From DAOUJW01 sp965218945 (GTDB taxonomy: Bacteria > Chloroflexota > Dehalococcoidia > Lucifugimonadales > UBA2985), in the NCBI GenBank assembly GCA_965218945.1, contig OZ244718.1:2542001-2606000 (forward strand): DNA of 64,000 bases. The letters run 5' to 3'. Below, piece by piece: positions 1 through 8,722 of the stretch. Within the stretch, counting starts at the first letter, position 1. The number at the start of each line of letters is the position of its first letter. The notes under the pieces were generated by a model. That model saw only the letters and a program-made list of their open reading frames with translations. It was not told where the DNA came from and did no database searches. The position numbers and the translations under genes were made by a program.

Positions 1-2553
1 TTCGCCGAACAGCCCGATCCCATCTTCCGTGGGGCGGTTGATGAACAGGTTGGCTAGGGTGCGGCGATCACCGTTGAACACCGCGATGAACGGAGCGTCT
101 TCGCTGCCTATCGGCTCCCAGCCTGCTCCGTCGTTCCAGTAGGTGTCGGGCGAGTCGGCGATCCCGCTGCCGTCGGTGTCGAAGTCCAGGTCCGCCGACA
201 GTTCGTACCCGACGCACCCGTCGGGACATCCCATCTCCAGCGCGCCCGTGGAGAAGGCCGTCTCCGCGTAGTACGGCTCCCACGTCGCGCCGTCCACGAG
301 GCCGTCGCCGTTCAGGTCGTACCGGATGGCGTCGAGCTGGGCGAGGGTGGTGACCTCAATCAAACCGTCGTTGTCCTTGTCGTAGTCGGTGTTCCCGGCA
401 GTGACGGTGACGGTGAACGTCTCCAAGGCGCCCAGGCGGCCTGGGTCGGTCACGCGCACCCTGACCACGGCCCAGCCCGGCGACCCCGGCGTCAGGGTGA
501 CTACGGTTCCGCTCAGCGTGACCGCCAGCCGGTCCGGATCGCTCGACACCGCGGAGTAGCTCAACGTGTCGCTGTCCGGGTCGGTGAATGTGCTCGCCAG
601 ATCGACGATCACAGCGTCGGAGCCTGCCGGCAGCGTCCGGTCGGCCAGCGCGTCCGTCACGGTCGGGGCCCCGTTGCGGTTGGCCTGCGCGATCGCCACA
701 GCCGTCACGGCGCCTGGCGTCATCACGATGCCGGCCCCGCTGTCGCGGTCGACGCCCGTCGCCTCGATGTCCAGGGCCGCACCCGCCATCGCCTCGCGGA
801 GCTCTGCCAGAGTGACGTGGCCCGGGCCGCTGGCCGCCTCCAGCATCAGGGCCGCAATCGCCGCCGCGTGCGCCGCCGCAGCCGACGTGCCGCAGAAACG
901 CGAGAATCCCGGCGTCGCCGTCGACACGCACGCGGCGGCGGCGAGGTCCGGCTTCGATAACTCCTGGAACTCCTGGCCGCCGGTCGTAGTGGAATCGCCC
1001 GCCGTGATCGGTGTGCCGTCCGGTTGGAAGAAAACCCGGCGCGGCCCGTCCGAGCTGCTCGTACGGACGGACTCCGTTCCGTCGAAGACGCCGCCGGCGC
1101 CGCCCGCGTCGCGGACGTCAACCTGCCCCACGCCCACCGCGTTCTCCGCCGCAGCGTGCCCCCACGTGTTGCCGGCGGTCGCGATCTCCAAGTTCCTGTC
1201 GAAGGCCTGAAGGCGCAGATAGCGGTTATCGCCCTTGACCTTCACAATGACCAGCCGTGCATCGCTGTACGCGAAGAACCCCGTCGAAATGGACTCGAAC
1301 GGATCCTGGGAGCCGTCCTGCGTGTTCGTCGAACTCGAAATAACGTTGCCGTCCCCGTCGACCAGGAACAGGTCGTAGTCGTTCGCCGAATTCCCCAGAG
1401 GGTCGGACCACTGAAGGACGACCGTGCCGTAGAACGACCCCTTTATCGGGTTCTCTTCCTGGCCGCCGCCGAAGTCGTGACGGACGCCGGCCGTCTCGCC
1501 TCCCACGACCAGCGAAGTCCCCGCGGCGTAGTCGCCCTCCCAGACCCCGGACGTGCCGTCGTTCAGATTGCCGTCGTTGCCGGCGGCGGAGAAGAAGTAA
1601 CACCCGTCGGCGGTCGCCGCGTTGACCCCCTGCGCGACGAGGTCGTCCTGCAAGTTCGCTTCCAGGGGGTAGCCGACATCGTCGACGATAACGTCCGCGC
1701 CGGCCTCGCAGAGCGCCTCGATGTTCGCCGCGAACTGCGCCTGCCCGGTAAACCCCGTCGCGAAGTACAGCTCGGCGCCGGGCGCGATGTCGTGGACGAT
1801 CTCGAGCAACGCCGTGCCTTCGTCACCCGATCCCTCCTGCCCCGGCAGCACCGTCACCCGAGCCGGCAGGTCGCCCGACGCTTGCCTGTCGGCGAGCGTA
1901 CCGACGCCGTCCGAGATCACGCCGATCCCGATGCCGGCGCCGGTGACGCCGTGCCTCGTGCGCGCTAGGTTCGCCCCGTGGGCGATGTCGCCCTCGGACG
2001 TGTTGTCCTTGCGAGTCACCGCCTCGTCGGCGGGGCGGATGAACTGGACCGCATCGAGCGCGGCGAGCTGCTCCACGGCGGTGAGCGGCAGTCGCGCCCG
2101 GATTGCCCTGTATTCCGGCACGCTGTTGATCACCGTGCCGCCCAGGGCTCGGATGCGCGCCAAGACAGCGGCTGTCACGGTGGCCCGGATGTCCACCGTC
2201 ACCAGTTCGAGTTCAGCCACGGAGTCCGGGCCCACCGCCTGTTGGCGGACGGAGGCGACCGACCCCCGTGGTTGCCTGCTCCCCTCCGCCGTCGGTGGCT
2301 GCTCACTCCCATCCGCCTCCGCGAGTTGAGCGTCGCTCGCCGTGTTCAGAAGCTGGGAACTTATCTTTCGCTGAGCAGGCGTCCGCTGCGACTTCGCGGC
2401 CAGCAGTTCCTCAATCTGCCGGTCGGCCGTCCCCGTCGAGGGACCGTCGGCGAATGCGGGAGCGCCGCTGCCGATCAGACCCAAGAGCAACAGAATTGTG
2501 AGCACAACGCCCACGCGGCGCCGCGAGTAGAAGGACTGTCCGGCCAAAATCAT
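1..2553 (-). CDS. Secreted S8/S53-like serine protease with cadherin-like and GLUG-type tail (C-terminus beyond window)
   Basis: An uninterrupted frame reads from an ATG at 2553 to the left edge (851 codons seen, no stop). Residues 12-36 form a signal peptide ending near AFA. A propeptide-like stretch follows, then the catalytic domain: Asp215 in GVISDG, a GDEGTALLEIVHD segment at 243-255, the oxyanion-type SAAGNDG at 322-328 and the Ser557 motif GTSAAAAHAA. After it come a cadherin/Ig-like domain (about 620-700) and a DKDNDGLIEVTTLAQL segment typical of GLUG-type surface proteins. The usual catalytic His (H-G-T) is absent; the aligned place reads E-G-T, with an ExxxD pair at Glu251/Asp255 as in sedolisin-like S53 enzymes. 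The ATG overlaps the upstream serpin stop by 4 nt (ATGA), so the two are probably translationally coupled. It likely acts outside the cell or on its surface; the substrate is unknown. Confidence 0.85.
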   Translation of the reverse strand, partial: MILAGQSFYSRRRVGVVLTILLLLGLIGSGAPAFADGPSTGTADRQIEELLAAKSQRTPAQRKISSQLLNTASDAQLAEADGSEQPPTAEGSRQPRGSVASVRQQAVGPDSVAELELVTVDIRATVTAAVLARIRALGGTVINSVPEYRAIRARLPLTAVEQLAALDAVQFIRPADEAVTRKDNTSEGDIAHGANLARTRHGVTGAGIGIGVISDGVGTLADRQASGDLPARVTVLPGQEGSGDEGTALLEIVHDIAPGAELYFATGFTGQAQFAANIEALCEAGADVIVDDVGYPLEANLQDDLVAQGVNAATADGCYFFSAAGNDGNLNDGTSGVWEGDYAAGTSLVVGGETAGVRHDFGGGQEENPIKGSFYGTVVLQWSDPLGNSANDYDLFLVDGDGNVISSSTNTQDGSQDPFESISTGFFAYSDARLVIVKVKGDNRYLRLQAFDRNLEIATAGNTWGHAAAENAVGVGQVDVRDAGGAGGVFDGTESVRTSSSDGPRRVFFQPDGTPITAGDSTTTGGQEFQELSKPDLAAAACVSTATPGFSRFCGTSAAAAHAAAIAALMLEAASGPGHVTLAELREAMAGAALDIEATGVDRDSGAGIVMTPGAVTAVAIAQANRNGAPTVTDALADRTLPAGSDAVIVDLASTFTDPDSDTLSYSAVSSDPDRLAVTLSGTVVTLTPGSPGWAVVRVRVTDPGRLGALETFTVTVTAGNTDYDKDNDGLIEVTTLAQLDAIRYDLNGDGLVDGATWEPYYAETAFSTGALEMGCPDGCVGYELSADLDFDTDGSGIADSPDTYWNDGAGWEPIGSEDAPFIAVFNGDRRTLANLFINRPTEDGIGLFGE

Positions 2554-4106
2554 CGCGATTGCTCCAGATCCGATACCCGCCCGACCAACAGGACGGCGCC
2601 CGTCGCCCGGTCCCGCACCAGGAAGATGAAGGGACGGTCAACGGTGAGCCTTACCGGGCCGTCGGGGTCCGCCGCCTTTGTGCCCACTATCACCGCAGTG
2701 GCCGCCGCAGCCTCGGTCCCCGCTTCGTCAACCGACACGAACGCCTTGTGGACGACGTCGGTGATCAGCAGGCACCCGTCGTCTCCCGCGAGACACGATG
2801 TGCCGTCCATCGCCGAGAATTCCGCAGCCTTTTCGTCAAAGGCGTTCGGCATCCCCATCCCCTTGAGCACCTCGGCGAGGTTGAAGCTCGCTTCAACCCT
2901 GAACTTCGGCATGGTCAATAGGACGCGCCGGGTTTCCAGGGCCTCCAGGACCCCGTCGACCATGGAGGCGTTCAGCAAGCCCTCGAACTCGCTGAAACTC
3001 CCTGGGTCGGGGAGCAGTATGGCCATGGCCATCTCGCCGCCGTCGTACGGCAGCTCCACGGCCTGATAGCCGTCCCCACGCGTGTAGCCGAGCCTCCCAT
3101 CCTGCCGCATCATCAGCGCCTCGATATAGCCGCCGCCTAGCGGGTGGAATGGACCTGACGCCGTAGCCCTCTCGTCGAAGGGCAGTTGCCACGCCGCGTT
3201 GAAGTAGATGGCGTTGGCGAGCACCAGCCGCGTCGCGGGCTGTATCGCTCCCGGTGGAATCAGGTCGTTGATACGGGCCTCCGTCTCGTCGGAGACCCAG
3301 TCGTTGATAAGGACTCGTGACTCCTCCGGAGCGCGTCGGAAATCCGCCCGCCTGACTTCGCTCCCGTATTGCTCGGCCAGGACATCCAAGAACGCCGCGA
3401 CGAACTCGTGGTCCTTCTGGCCCCAGACGGAGTTGGCGATGTTCAGCCGAAAGCCGCCGTCGTCCTGGCCCGCCGCCCCCGCTCCTCGGGAGGCGAGAGC
3501 GAGGTCGAGGGCGTTGAAAGCGAGGTGTAACCGCTCTTGGGGAAGGAGGAAGCGGAGCGTTTCCGCCATCTGCCGCTCCGTCTCTCCCCTGGCCCCGGCG
3601 TAAGTCATGGCAAGAGCTAGCGATACGCTGTGGGGGGAATAGAAGAGGTCGCCGTCGCTCTGGGCCAGAGTGCGGTACAGGTCGAAGGCGAAGGCCGTGT
3701 TCCCGCGCGTCAGGTCGGCCAGCTCCGGCCTCGTCGCTCCCGGCGACATCCTCCTGGTCTTAAGGGAATGCAACGCCTTGAGAGCCACGGGAACGGGTGT
3801 GGTCGAGACCTCGCCGGGAGTCGCAGTCGCCAGCAGAGTGGGAGCTGCGGCGGAGGAATCAGGCGGCCCGACGCCGCGAGTGGGGATGAGGGTTGGGGTT
3901 GGGGTTGGGGTAGGAGCAGGCCAGGTCGCGGGCGATTCGGCGTCCCCGGCGACCGTTGCAGGTGTGGGCCTCGGCACAGCATCGCACGCGGTCTGCCCCA
4001 AAGACAGCGCCACCGCTAGAAGTAGGAGAGATAGCAACTTGGCCTGCAAGCTAAGATTTCTTGTGCTGAACACCACGGTTACCTCTGAACCGCCGTTGGG
4101 GGCCAC
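2550..4106 (-). CDS. Serpin-family protease inhibitor, probable lipoprotein
   Basis: A 518-aa serpin. The N-terminus is hydrophobic and ends in a LGQTAC lipobox-like sequence, followed by a PT-rich linker (about residues 45-110). The rest is a complete serpin fold: NTAFAFDLYR and SPHSVSLALAM near the start, the inhibitory hinge GTEAAAATAVIV, and the signature DRPFIFLVRDRATG. The alanine-rich hinge argues for an active inhibitor that inserts its reactive-centre loop, not a non-inhibitory relative. Two GTG starts are plausible: 4106 (GGGAG 6 nt upstream) and 4076 (AGAGG 5 nt upstream, giving a more typical signal peptide). It is first in a two-gene operon with the protease at 1-2553. It could restrain that protease or protect the cell from foreign ones. 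Confidence 0.93.
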   Translation of the reverse strand: MAPNGGSEVTVVFSTRNLSLQAKLLSLLLLAVALSLGQTACDAVPRPTPATVAGDAESPATWPAPTPTPTPTLIPTRGVGPPDSSAAAPTLLATATPGEVSTTPVPVALKALHSLKTRRMSPGATRPELADLTRGNTAFAFDLYRTLAQSDGDLFYSPHSVSLALAMTYAGARGETERQMAETLRFLLPQERLHLAFNALDLALASRGAGAAGQDDGGFRLNIANSVWGQKDHEFVAAFLDVLAEQYGSEVRRADFRRAPEESRVLINDWVSDETEARINDLIPPGAIQPATRLVLANAIYFNAAWQLPFDERATASGPFHPLGGGYIEALMMRQDGRLGYTRGDGYQAVELPYDGGEMAMAILLPDPGSFSEFEGLLNASMVDGVLEALETRRVLLTMPKFRVEASFNLAEVLKGMGMPNAFDEKAAEFSAMDGTSCLAGDDGCLLITDVVHKAFVSVDEAGTEAAAATAVIVGTKAADPDGPVRLTVDRPFIFLVRDRATGAVLLVGRVSDLEQSR

Positions 4107-4453
4107 GCCTAACTCCCAGGCAAAGGACGCTTAAAGGCTTCGGGCGCGCACGCAGAAGGAGCGGCGATGGGTTGGGGCCTTGGTCTGCCGGTATGAGCCG
4201 GAGGGGGCGAGAGGGGCGTCTGTGCTAGGCCGCGATGGAGGGCAGACCGGGTCGCGGAGCTAACGGCAACACGGGCCGCTGCGACGGCTGCCTCTGCTCC
4301 GTCGAGGATTGGGTTTTCTCGTCTACCAGTGCGTGTCATCGCTCCTCTACCCGAACGTCGTATGATTGCCTGGGCTTATCGCAGCCCATAGCACAGCTGG
4401 CCGCCCGAAAAGTAGCCCTCGCCAACATAAATCGTACTGAGCTTCCAAGCCGG

Positions 4454-4520
4454 ATATAAGGAGCAAATGTCTAAATTGCACTAGACATTTGTCTACAGGG
4501 GTTGCATAGGCAAATGCCTA
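4454..4520 (-). promoter_or_regulatory. Cluster of 14-bp palindromes beside a candidate serpin promoter
   Basis: Two clear copies of a palindrome with consensus TAGRCAWWTGYCTA occur here: TAGACATTTGTCTA at 4482-4495 (perfect arms) and TAGGCAAATGCCTA at 4507-4520 (perfect arms), 25 bp start to start. A third, degenerate copy (GGAGCAAATGTCTA) lies at 4460-4473. On the minus strand the degenerate copy directly abuts a TTATAT box at 4459-4454, a candidate -10 for the serpin operon. The same motif touches a TATAAT box upstream of the histidine kinase at 7023-7040. The sequences are seen directly; operator function is inferred. Confidence 0.6.
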
Positions 4521-4682
4521 CTAGTGGCCTATGCCCATATCGCGGCAGGTCTTAGCCCAGCGTGTTCAGGAAGCGACGTGGACGCTCGACGGGACTCCCA
4601 TCGGCCAACGGTCGGGGTATGGCGAGGAGCGGGCGGGGCGTAGCGTAAGCCTCGGAATCGCTGGGGCGCTCTGAAACAAGCC

Positions 4683-4711
4683 GAGGCCCCCGCCGTTACA
4701 GCAGGGGCCTC
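4683..4711. terminator. Hairpin downstream of the two-component operon, possible terminator
   Basis: GAGGCCCC at 4683-4690 pairs with GGGGCCTC at 4704-4711, with further GC pairing inside. It lies about 220 bp past the stop of the response regulator on the minus strand. No clear T-tract follows, so termination is only likely. Confidence 0.4.
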
Positions 4712-4927
4712 GTAGATGCCAGGTACGTTATCTGTCGGCCTGCTCCGTCGATCCCGGCGGAACGCCAGGGGGCAAGACAGGCGGCTTGCGGCGCGAATGC
4801 CCTCTAAACCGGCTAACCGGGCCGGATGGGTCGTTGGCACGCGTAGGTTGGAGGTCTGCCTTGCCGTGGGACGTTGGGCGGGCGGTGGAGGCGCTATCGA
4901 GTCATGGGGAGTTAGTGCGGGAGAAAC

Positions 4928-5593
4928 TCAGCCGAGCTCTCGGTCCACCAGTCCGTTTCGCACGGCCCAGACGACGATCTCCTGCTTGCTGCCGAATCCC
5001 AGCTTGTCCTGTATGTGGTAGATGGTGTTGCGGACCGTCGATGAGCGGTTGCCCCTGGACTCGGCGATGGCGGCGTACGACATCCCCTGCGCGAACTGCG
5101 CGAGTATCTCCTTCTCCCTCGATGTCAGCTCCTTACGCCTTGGCGAATCGATATCCTCCGGCAGGTGGCGCAGCCGCCTGAACACCCGTTTCATCACGTC
5201 CCGGGGCATCCGGTATTCGCCTCCGGCGACGTCCCTGACCATAGCCAACAGCTGCTCCGTCCCGGTGAACTTCTGAAGGTATCCGTCGGCGCCGGCGGCC
5301 ACCGCCTCTATGACGGCGTCCTTCTCGGTGGAAGCGGTCAGCATGAGCACCCTGACGTCCTCCAGGGCGTCTATGATCTCCCGGCACGCATCTATCCCGT
5401 CCCTGCCCGGCATCAGCACGTCCATGATTATGAGGTCCGGGACCACCTCCTTCGCCACCCGCTCCGCCTCCTCGCCGTCCCCCGCGTGTCCCACCACCTC
5501 GAACTCGCCGGTCCGCTCCAGCAACTGCTGGAGACCGTCGCGCATCACCGGGTGATCATCCACTAGCAAGACTCTGACCCGTGTTGAAGCCAT
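4928..5593 (-). CDS. NarL/FixJ-family response regulator
   Basis: A 221-aa two-domain regulator. The receiver has the acidic pair in LLVDDHP, the phosphoacceptor Asp in IIMDVLMPG (about residue 57), the switch Thr in LMLTAS and the conserved Lys in YLQK. A LuxR-type helix-turn-helix follows (LTSREKEILAQFAQGMSYAAIAE, then STVRNTIYHIQDKLG). The ATG at 5593 lies 1 nt after the kinase stop, so the two are co-translated. It should bind DNA as a dimer once phosphorylated; the palindromes at 4460-4520 and 7027-7040 are obvious candidate targets. Confidence 0.95.
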   Translation of the reverse strand: MASTRVRVLLVDDHPVMRDGLQQLLERTGEFEVVGHAGDGEEAERVAKEVVPDLIIMDVLMPGRDGIDACREIIDALEDVRVLMLTASTEKDAVIEAVAAGADGYLQKFTGTEQLLAMVRDVAGGEYRMPRDVMKRVFRRLRHLPEDIDSPRRKELTSREKEILAQFAQGMSYAAIAESRGNRSSTVRNTIYHIQDKLGFGSKQEIVVWAVRNGLVDRELG

Positions 5594-5594
5594 T

Positions 5595-6812
5595 TCAGCT
5601 CCCTCCTCTCATGTGTCTATAGGGAAGCTCGCAGGTCACCGCGGTCCTCCATTGGGGCCCGCTCGTCTCCACGACGAGGCTGCCGCCCAGGCGCTCGGCC
5701 TCCTCCCTCATGTTCCTGAAGCCCTGGCCGCGCGTTGCGTAGTCGTCTGGGAGGCCGGCCCCGTCGTCGGCAATCGACATCCGCAGGCCGTCCCGCTCGA
5801 AGTCGAGGCCGACGCGTACACGACTCGCATTGGAGTGGCGGAGGGCGTTGGTCAGGGCGTTGAAGGCGATGGAGAACAGCGCGCCCCGCGTTGCGATATG
5901 CAGGGGCGGCTCGACGCCCGACTGCACCAACTCGGCGGGTATGGAGGAGATGGTCGAGAAGGTCGCCGCCAGCGATTCCAGCACCCCGCCAAGCTCCATC
6001 CCCTCGAAGATCTCCCCGATCTCCATCGGGTGCCTCATCTCCCACATCGCCGACCTGGACAGGGCCGAGGTCTCGTCGAGCGTGAACATCAGCTCCTCGT
6101 CGGACCTGTCGGCAAGCTCCTTCGCCCGCTCGATGCCCACCCCGATCATGTAGGCGGACTGTGCCATCGTGTTGTGGATGGCGTGGGAGAGCTCAATGCG
6201 CTCCCGCTGGAGCGCCCGCTCCCTCTCCACCGCCTCCATCCTCCTGATCCGCTCCACCCTGGAGATCAGGTTGACGACAACCACCACCGTGTACATCCCG
6301 GCAACCCGTATGAGCAGTATCTCCTCATCATTGGCCGAGAAGTCCAGACCGGGCTCCACCGCGAGGCAGAGCGCTGCGTAGACGGCCGCCGCCATCGTGA
6401 CCCAGACGAGGGTGAGCCTGACCGATCCGAAGACCACTGCGAACATGGCGAGGGACGGGTAGTACCCCACGAAGAAGGGGGACTCGAACCCCCGGTGCGC
6501 CGCAACGCCGCCGCTGAGCATCGCCAGGTCCAGGGCGCTCAGCGCAAGCATCCACCGCCAGGACACGGTCCTTTCCGTGGCGAGCCGGTAGTGCAGGTAT
6601 CCGTTGGTGGCGAACAGCAGCATTGCAAGGGCTACGTTCGGCCCATACACCACCTCGTCGACGTTGAGCGGGTACAGCCAGGCGAACGTGGCAATAGACA
6701 GGACGAACCAGCGTCCCCAGACATACACCCTGGCCACGCGGCGCAGCTCGCCCGGCTCCGGCAGGTCGAAGCTGCGAAGGAAGGCTGGAAGCGCGCTGGC
6801 CGCTGTGCTCAC
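5595..6812 (-). CDS. Membrane sensor histidine kinase, HisKA_3/NarX-like
   Basis: A 405-aa kinase. The N-terminal half has about six hydrophobic helices (residues 30-185) with short loops and no large extracytoplasmic domain, suggesting it senses a membrane or intramembrane signal. The dimerisation/phosphoacceptor region reads RERIELSHAIHNTMAQSAY, the HisKA_3 pattern with the His before Asn. The ATPase domain has an N-box (NALRHSNASRV), a G1 box (DDGAGL) and a G2 box (GQGFRNMREEAERLGG). It is the partner of the adjacent response regulator. The 366 bp upstream contain the palindrome and TATAAT box at 7023-7040. Confidence 0.95.
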   Translation of the reverse strand: MSTAASALPAFLRSFDLPEPGELRRVARVYVWGRWFVLSIATFAWLYPLNVDEVVYGPNVALAMLLFATNGYLHYRLATERTVSWRWMLALSALDLAMLSGGVAAHRGFESPFFVGYYPSLAMFAVVFGSVRLTLVWVTMAAAVYAALCLAVEPGLDFSANDEEILLIRVAGMYTVVVVVNLISRVERIRRMEAVERERALQRERIELSHAIHNTMAQSAYMIGVGIERAKELADRSDEELMFTLDETSALSRSAMWEMRHPMEIGEIFEGMELGGVLESLAATFSTISSIPAELVQSGVEPPLHIATRGALFSIAFNALTNALRHSNASRVRVGLDFERDGLRMSIADDGAGLPDDYATRGQGFRNMREEAERLGGSLVVETSGPQWRTAVTCELPYRHMRGGS

Positions 6813-7178
6813 TGGATTCAGGACTCGTCTCCATCGGATTGGATTCCGGCAGATTGCGGCTGGAATGCGATATGTCCTCCCTCCACCCGGAGCAGTGGCC
6901 TCAGTCTCGAAAGGAGAGGGCCAAAGTAGGCAAACCGGCCAGGTGCAAATACCCGTCCAGCATTCATATCCTAGAATTTAGTCCAATGAGCTGAAGGCAT
7001 CAAGGGCGTATGAACCATACCGATTATAGGCATTTGTCTATGCCTTGCCCTGTCATGAGGGGCAGTCTGTGGCTCATACTGGAGGGGGGGGCCGGGAAAG
7101 TTCGAGATGGGTCGGTTACGCTAGGGACGGTGAGGAGGTGATTTGGGCTGTGCCGCGCGGGCTGCTTCGGCAACTTGA
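6813..7178. other. Upstream region of the kinase operon
   Basis: No gene is supported. Apart from the regulatory site at 7023-7040 nothing recognisable is present. The right end runs into a decayed regulator fragment. Confidence 0.5.
7023..7040 (-). promoter_or_regulatory. Candidate promoter with overlapping 14-bp palindrome upstream of the histidine kinase
   Basis: TAGGCATTTGTCTA occupies 7027-7040, one mismatch from a perfect palindrome and matching the sites at 4482 and 4507. On the minus strand it overlaps by 2 bp a TATAAT box at 7028-7023. No good -35 box is visible 17 bp upstream, as expected of an activator-dependent or spacer-bound promoter. This suggests autoregulation of the two-component operon. 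Confidence 0.6.
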
Positions 7179-7361
7179 GCGGTTGCCCACGCGGCGACGC
7201 AGCTCCGCCGCAAGCTGGGCGACGACGCATCAGACCCGGCCTTTATCTTCGCCGAGCCCAGGGGCGGCTACCGGATGGAGAAGGGAGAGGAGCAGGAGGG
7301 GGACATCACAACCCCGCACGAGGGCACACCTTACGTTGACGGCGCTAACGACTTATCTTGA
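7179..7361 (+). pseudogene. C-terminal remnant of an OmpR/PhoB-type response regulator
   Basis: After an in-frame stop at 7176-7178 the frame reads AVAHAATQLRRKLGDDASDP, then AFIFAEPRGGYRMEKGEE, and stops at 7359. The piece LRRKLGDD...EPRGGYRM is the recognition helix and wing of a winged-helix OmpR-family regulator. No receiver domain or start remains upstream. It is a decayed fragment and probably not expressed. Confidence 0.6.
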
Positions 7362-7378
7362 CTTGAATGGAGGACAGA

Positions 7379-8545
7379 ATGGCCAGGCAATTCACATCAG
7401 CCGATTGGAAACTAATCAAGGCCAGACTGGACGAAGACCCACGGCGGTACGGGCTGCCGCAGAGGGAGTACGGCTCGGTGCTCCTGGGGTCCTTCAACAT
7501 ACGAAAGTTGGGGTCATCCCGGAGCCGCAGCCCCGACACCTGGGAGTTCCTGGCCGACGTCTGCCGCAGCTTCGACCTGCTGGCCGTTCAGGAGATCATG
7601 GACGACCTCAGCGGACTGCGGCGGTTGATGTCCCTGCTTGGGCCGGAGTTCAGCCTGGTGGTCTCGGACCTGACCGGGGTGTTTCCCGGTGAGCCGGGAC
7701 TGGGGGAGCGGCTTGGATTCATCTACCGCTGGAATACGGTGGAACGGATGGAGGTCGCCAGCGATGTCACCTACGACCGGACCAAGGTCATCGACTCCAT
7801 CGCCAGCAACTACGAGGCGTTTGTCGACGACCTGTGGCCTTACTCGAAGAGGCTTGCGGACTACCGGTCGGGAAGGCGCAGGACCAAGCCCAGGCTCAAG
7901 CTGAGCGTCTTCCTGTCCTTCATCCGCCAGCCCTTCTGCGTGGCGTTCCGCATACCCGGGCATCCCGGCACACGGCCGTATGAGTTCATGGCCGTCAACG
8001 CCCACCTATACTTCGGGAACTACATCGACGACCGGCGCCAGGAGTTCAACGCCCTGGTCGACTGGATCATGAGCCGGTTCAAGACCCAGAGCCATGCCTA
8101 CTACCCGAATTTCATGCTGCTGGGTGACCTCAACCTGGACTACGACAATCCCGCCAGAGACCGGGGGCGGATAGAGGAGCGAATCAAGTCGCTGAACGGG
8201 GAGTTGGACAGGGCCAACGTGAATTTCCCGTTCCTCGATGTCCATCCAGGTCGGCAGGAAGTCTTCCGGACCAATGCCCGGATGTCGGAGACCTTCGACC
8301 AGATTGGCCTGTTCAACCGGGATTCGCGTCTGCCGACATACATGGACAACGCGACAATGGGGGCCGATTCGCAAGGACCGGACTACGGGGTGTTTGAATT
8401 CGGCAACCTCTTCAGCGAGGCGATACTGGATCGTCCCTACCAGGAACTCTCGTCCTCTGAAAGATCGGACTTCACGGCCAAGTTCGAGCATAAGGTGAGC
8501 GACCATATGCCTCTGTGGGTCAGGCTGCCGCTCCCGGTGGACTGA
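7379..8545 (+). CDS. Endonuclease/exonuclease/phosphatase (EEP) superfamily protein
   Basis: About 388 aa. The metal-dependent EEP fold is shown by GSFNIRKLG near the N-terminus, AVQEIMDD, AVNAHLYFG, LLGDLNLDYD and the C-terminal KVSDHMPLW with the catalytic Asp-His. The family cleaves phosphodiesters in nucleic acids or lipids; the substrate cannot be told from sequence. No signal peptide is seen, so it is probably cytoplasmic. An ATG at 7367 also fits, but the ATG at 7379 has GGAGG 5 nt upstream and is preferred. A second, shorter EEP gene lies at 18188-18937. Confidence 0.85.
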   Translation: MARQFTSADWKLIKARLDEDPRRYGLPQREYGSVLLGSFNIRKLGSSRSRSPDTWEFLADVCRSFDLLAVQEIMDDLSGLRRLMSLLGPEFSLVVSDLTGVFPGEPGLGERLGFIYRWNTVERMEVASDVTYDRTKVIDSIASNYEAFVDDLWPYSKRLADYRSGRRRTKPRLKLSVFLSFIRQPFCVAFRIPGHPGTRPYEFMAVNAHLYFGNYIDDRRQEFNALVDWIMSRFKTQSHAYYPNFMLLGDLNLDYDNPARDRGRIEERIKSLNGELDRANVNFPFLDVHPGRQEVFRTNARMSETFDQIGLFNRDSRLPTYMDNATMGADSQGPDYGVFEFGNLFSEAILDRPYQELSSSERSDFTAKFEHKVSDHMPLWVRLPLPVD

Positions 8546-8722
8546 GATTCCTCCTTCGCGTCTGCTATCGGACATAGAGGGGCGAGACGCAGGGTCGAGT
8601 TGGAGATCGACGAAGTCAACTGGTTCCAAGTCCCACCGCCCATGTATACCTGAGTTTTTGGTGTCGATTGGATAACAGATATCTTGGCCAAAGAAGTCGC
8701 CAGAGGAAGGCAAGAGGTTGCA

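Larger units (their letters stand above)
4107..4927. other. 820-bp non-coding region between the serpin and the response regulator
   Basis: No convincing gene. Short frames on both strands lack a ribosome site and any recognisable motif. It holds the palindrome cluster at 4460-4520 and a strong hairpin at 4683-4711; both are listed separately. Confidence 0.5.

Noticed and set aside
1024..3066. Long plus-strand frames of up to 362 codons across the protease and serpin genes
   Set aside because: They are antisense to well-supported genes and have shadow-type composition.
4529..4840. Minus-strand 103-codon frame past the response regulator
   Set aside because: Low-complexity Arg/Pro/Ala composition typical of GC-rich shadows, with no ribosome site.
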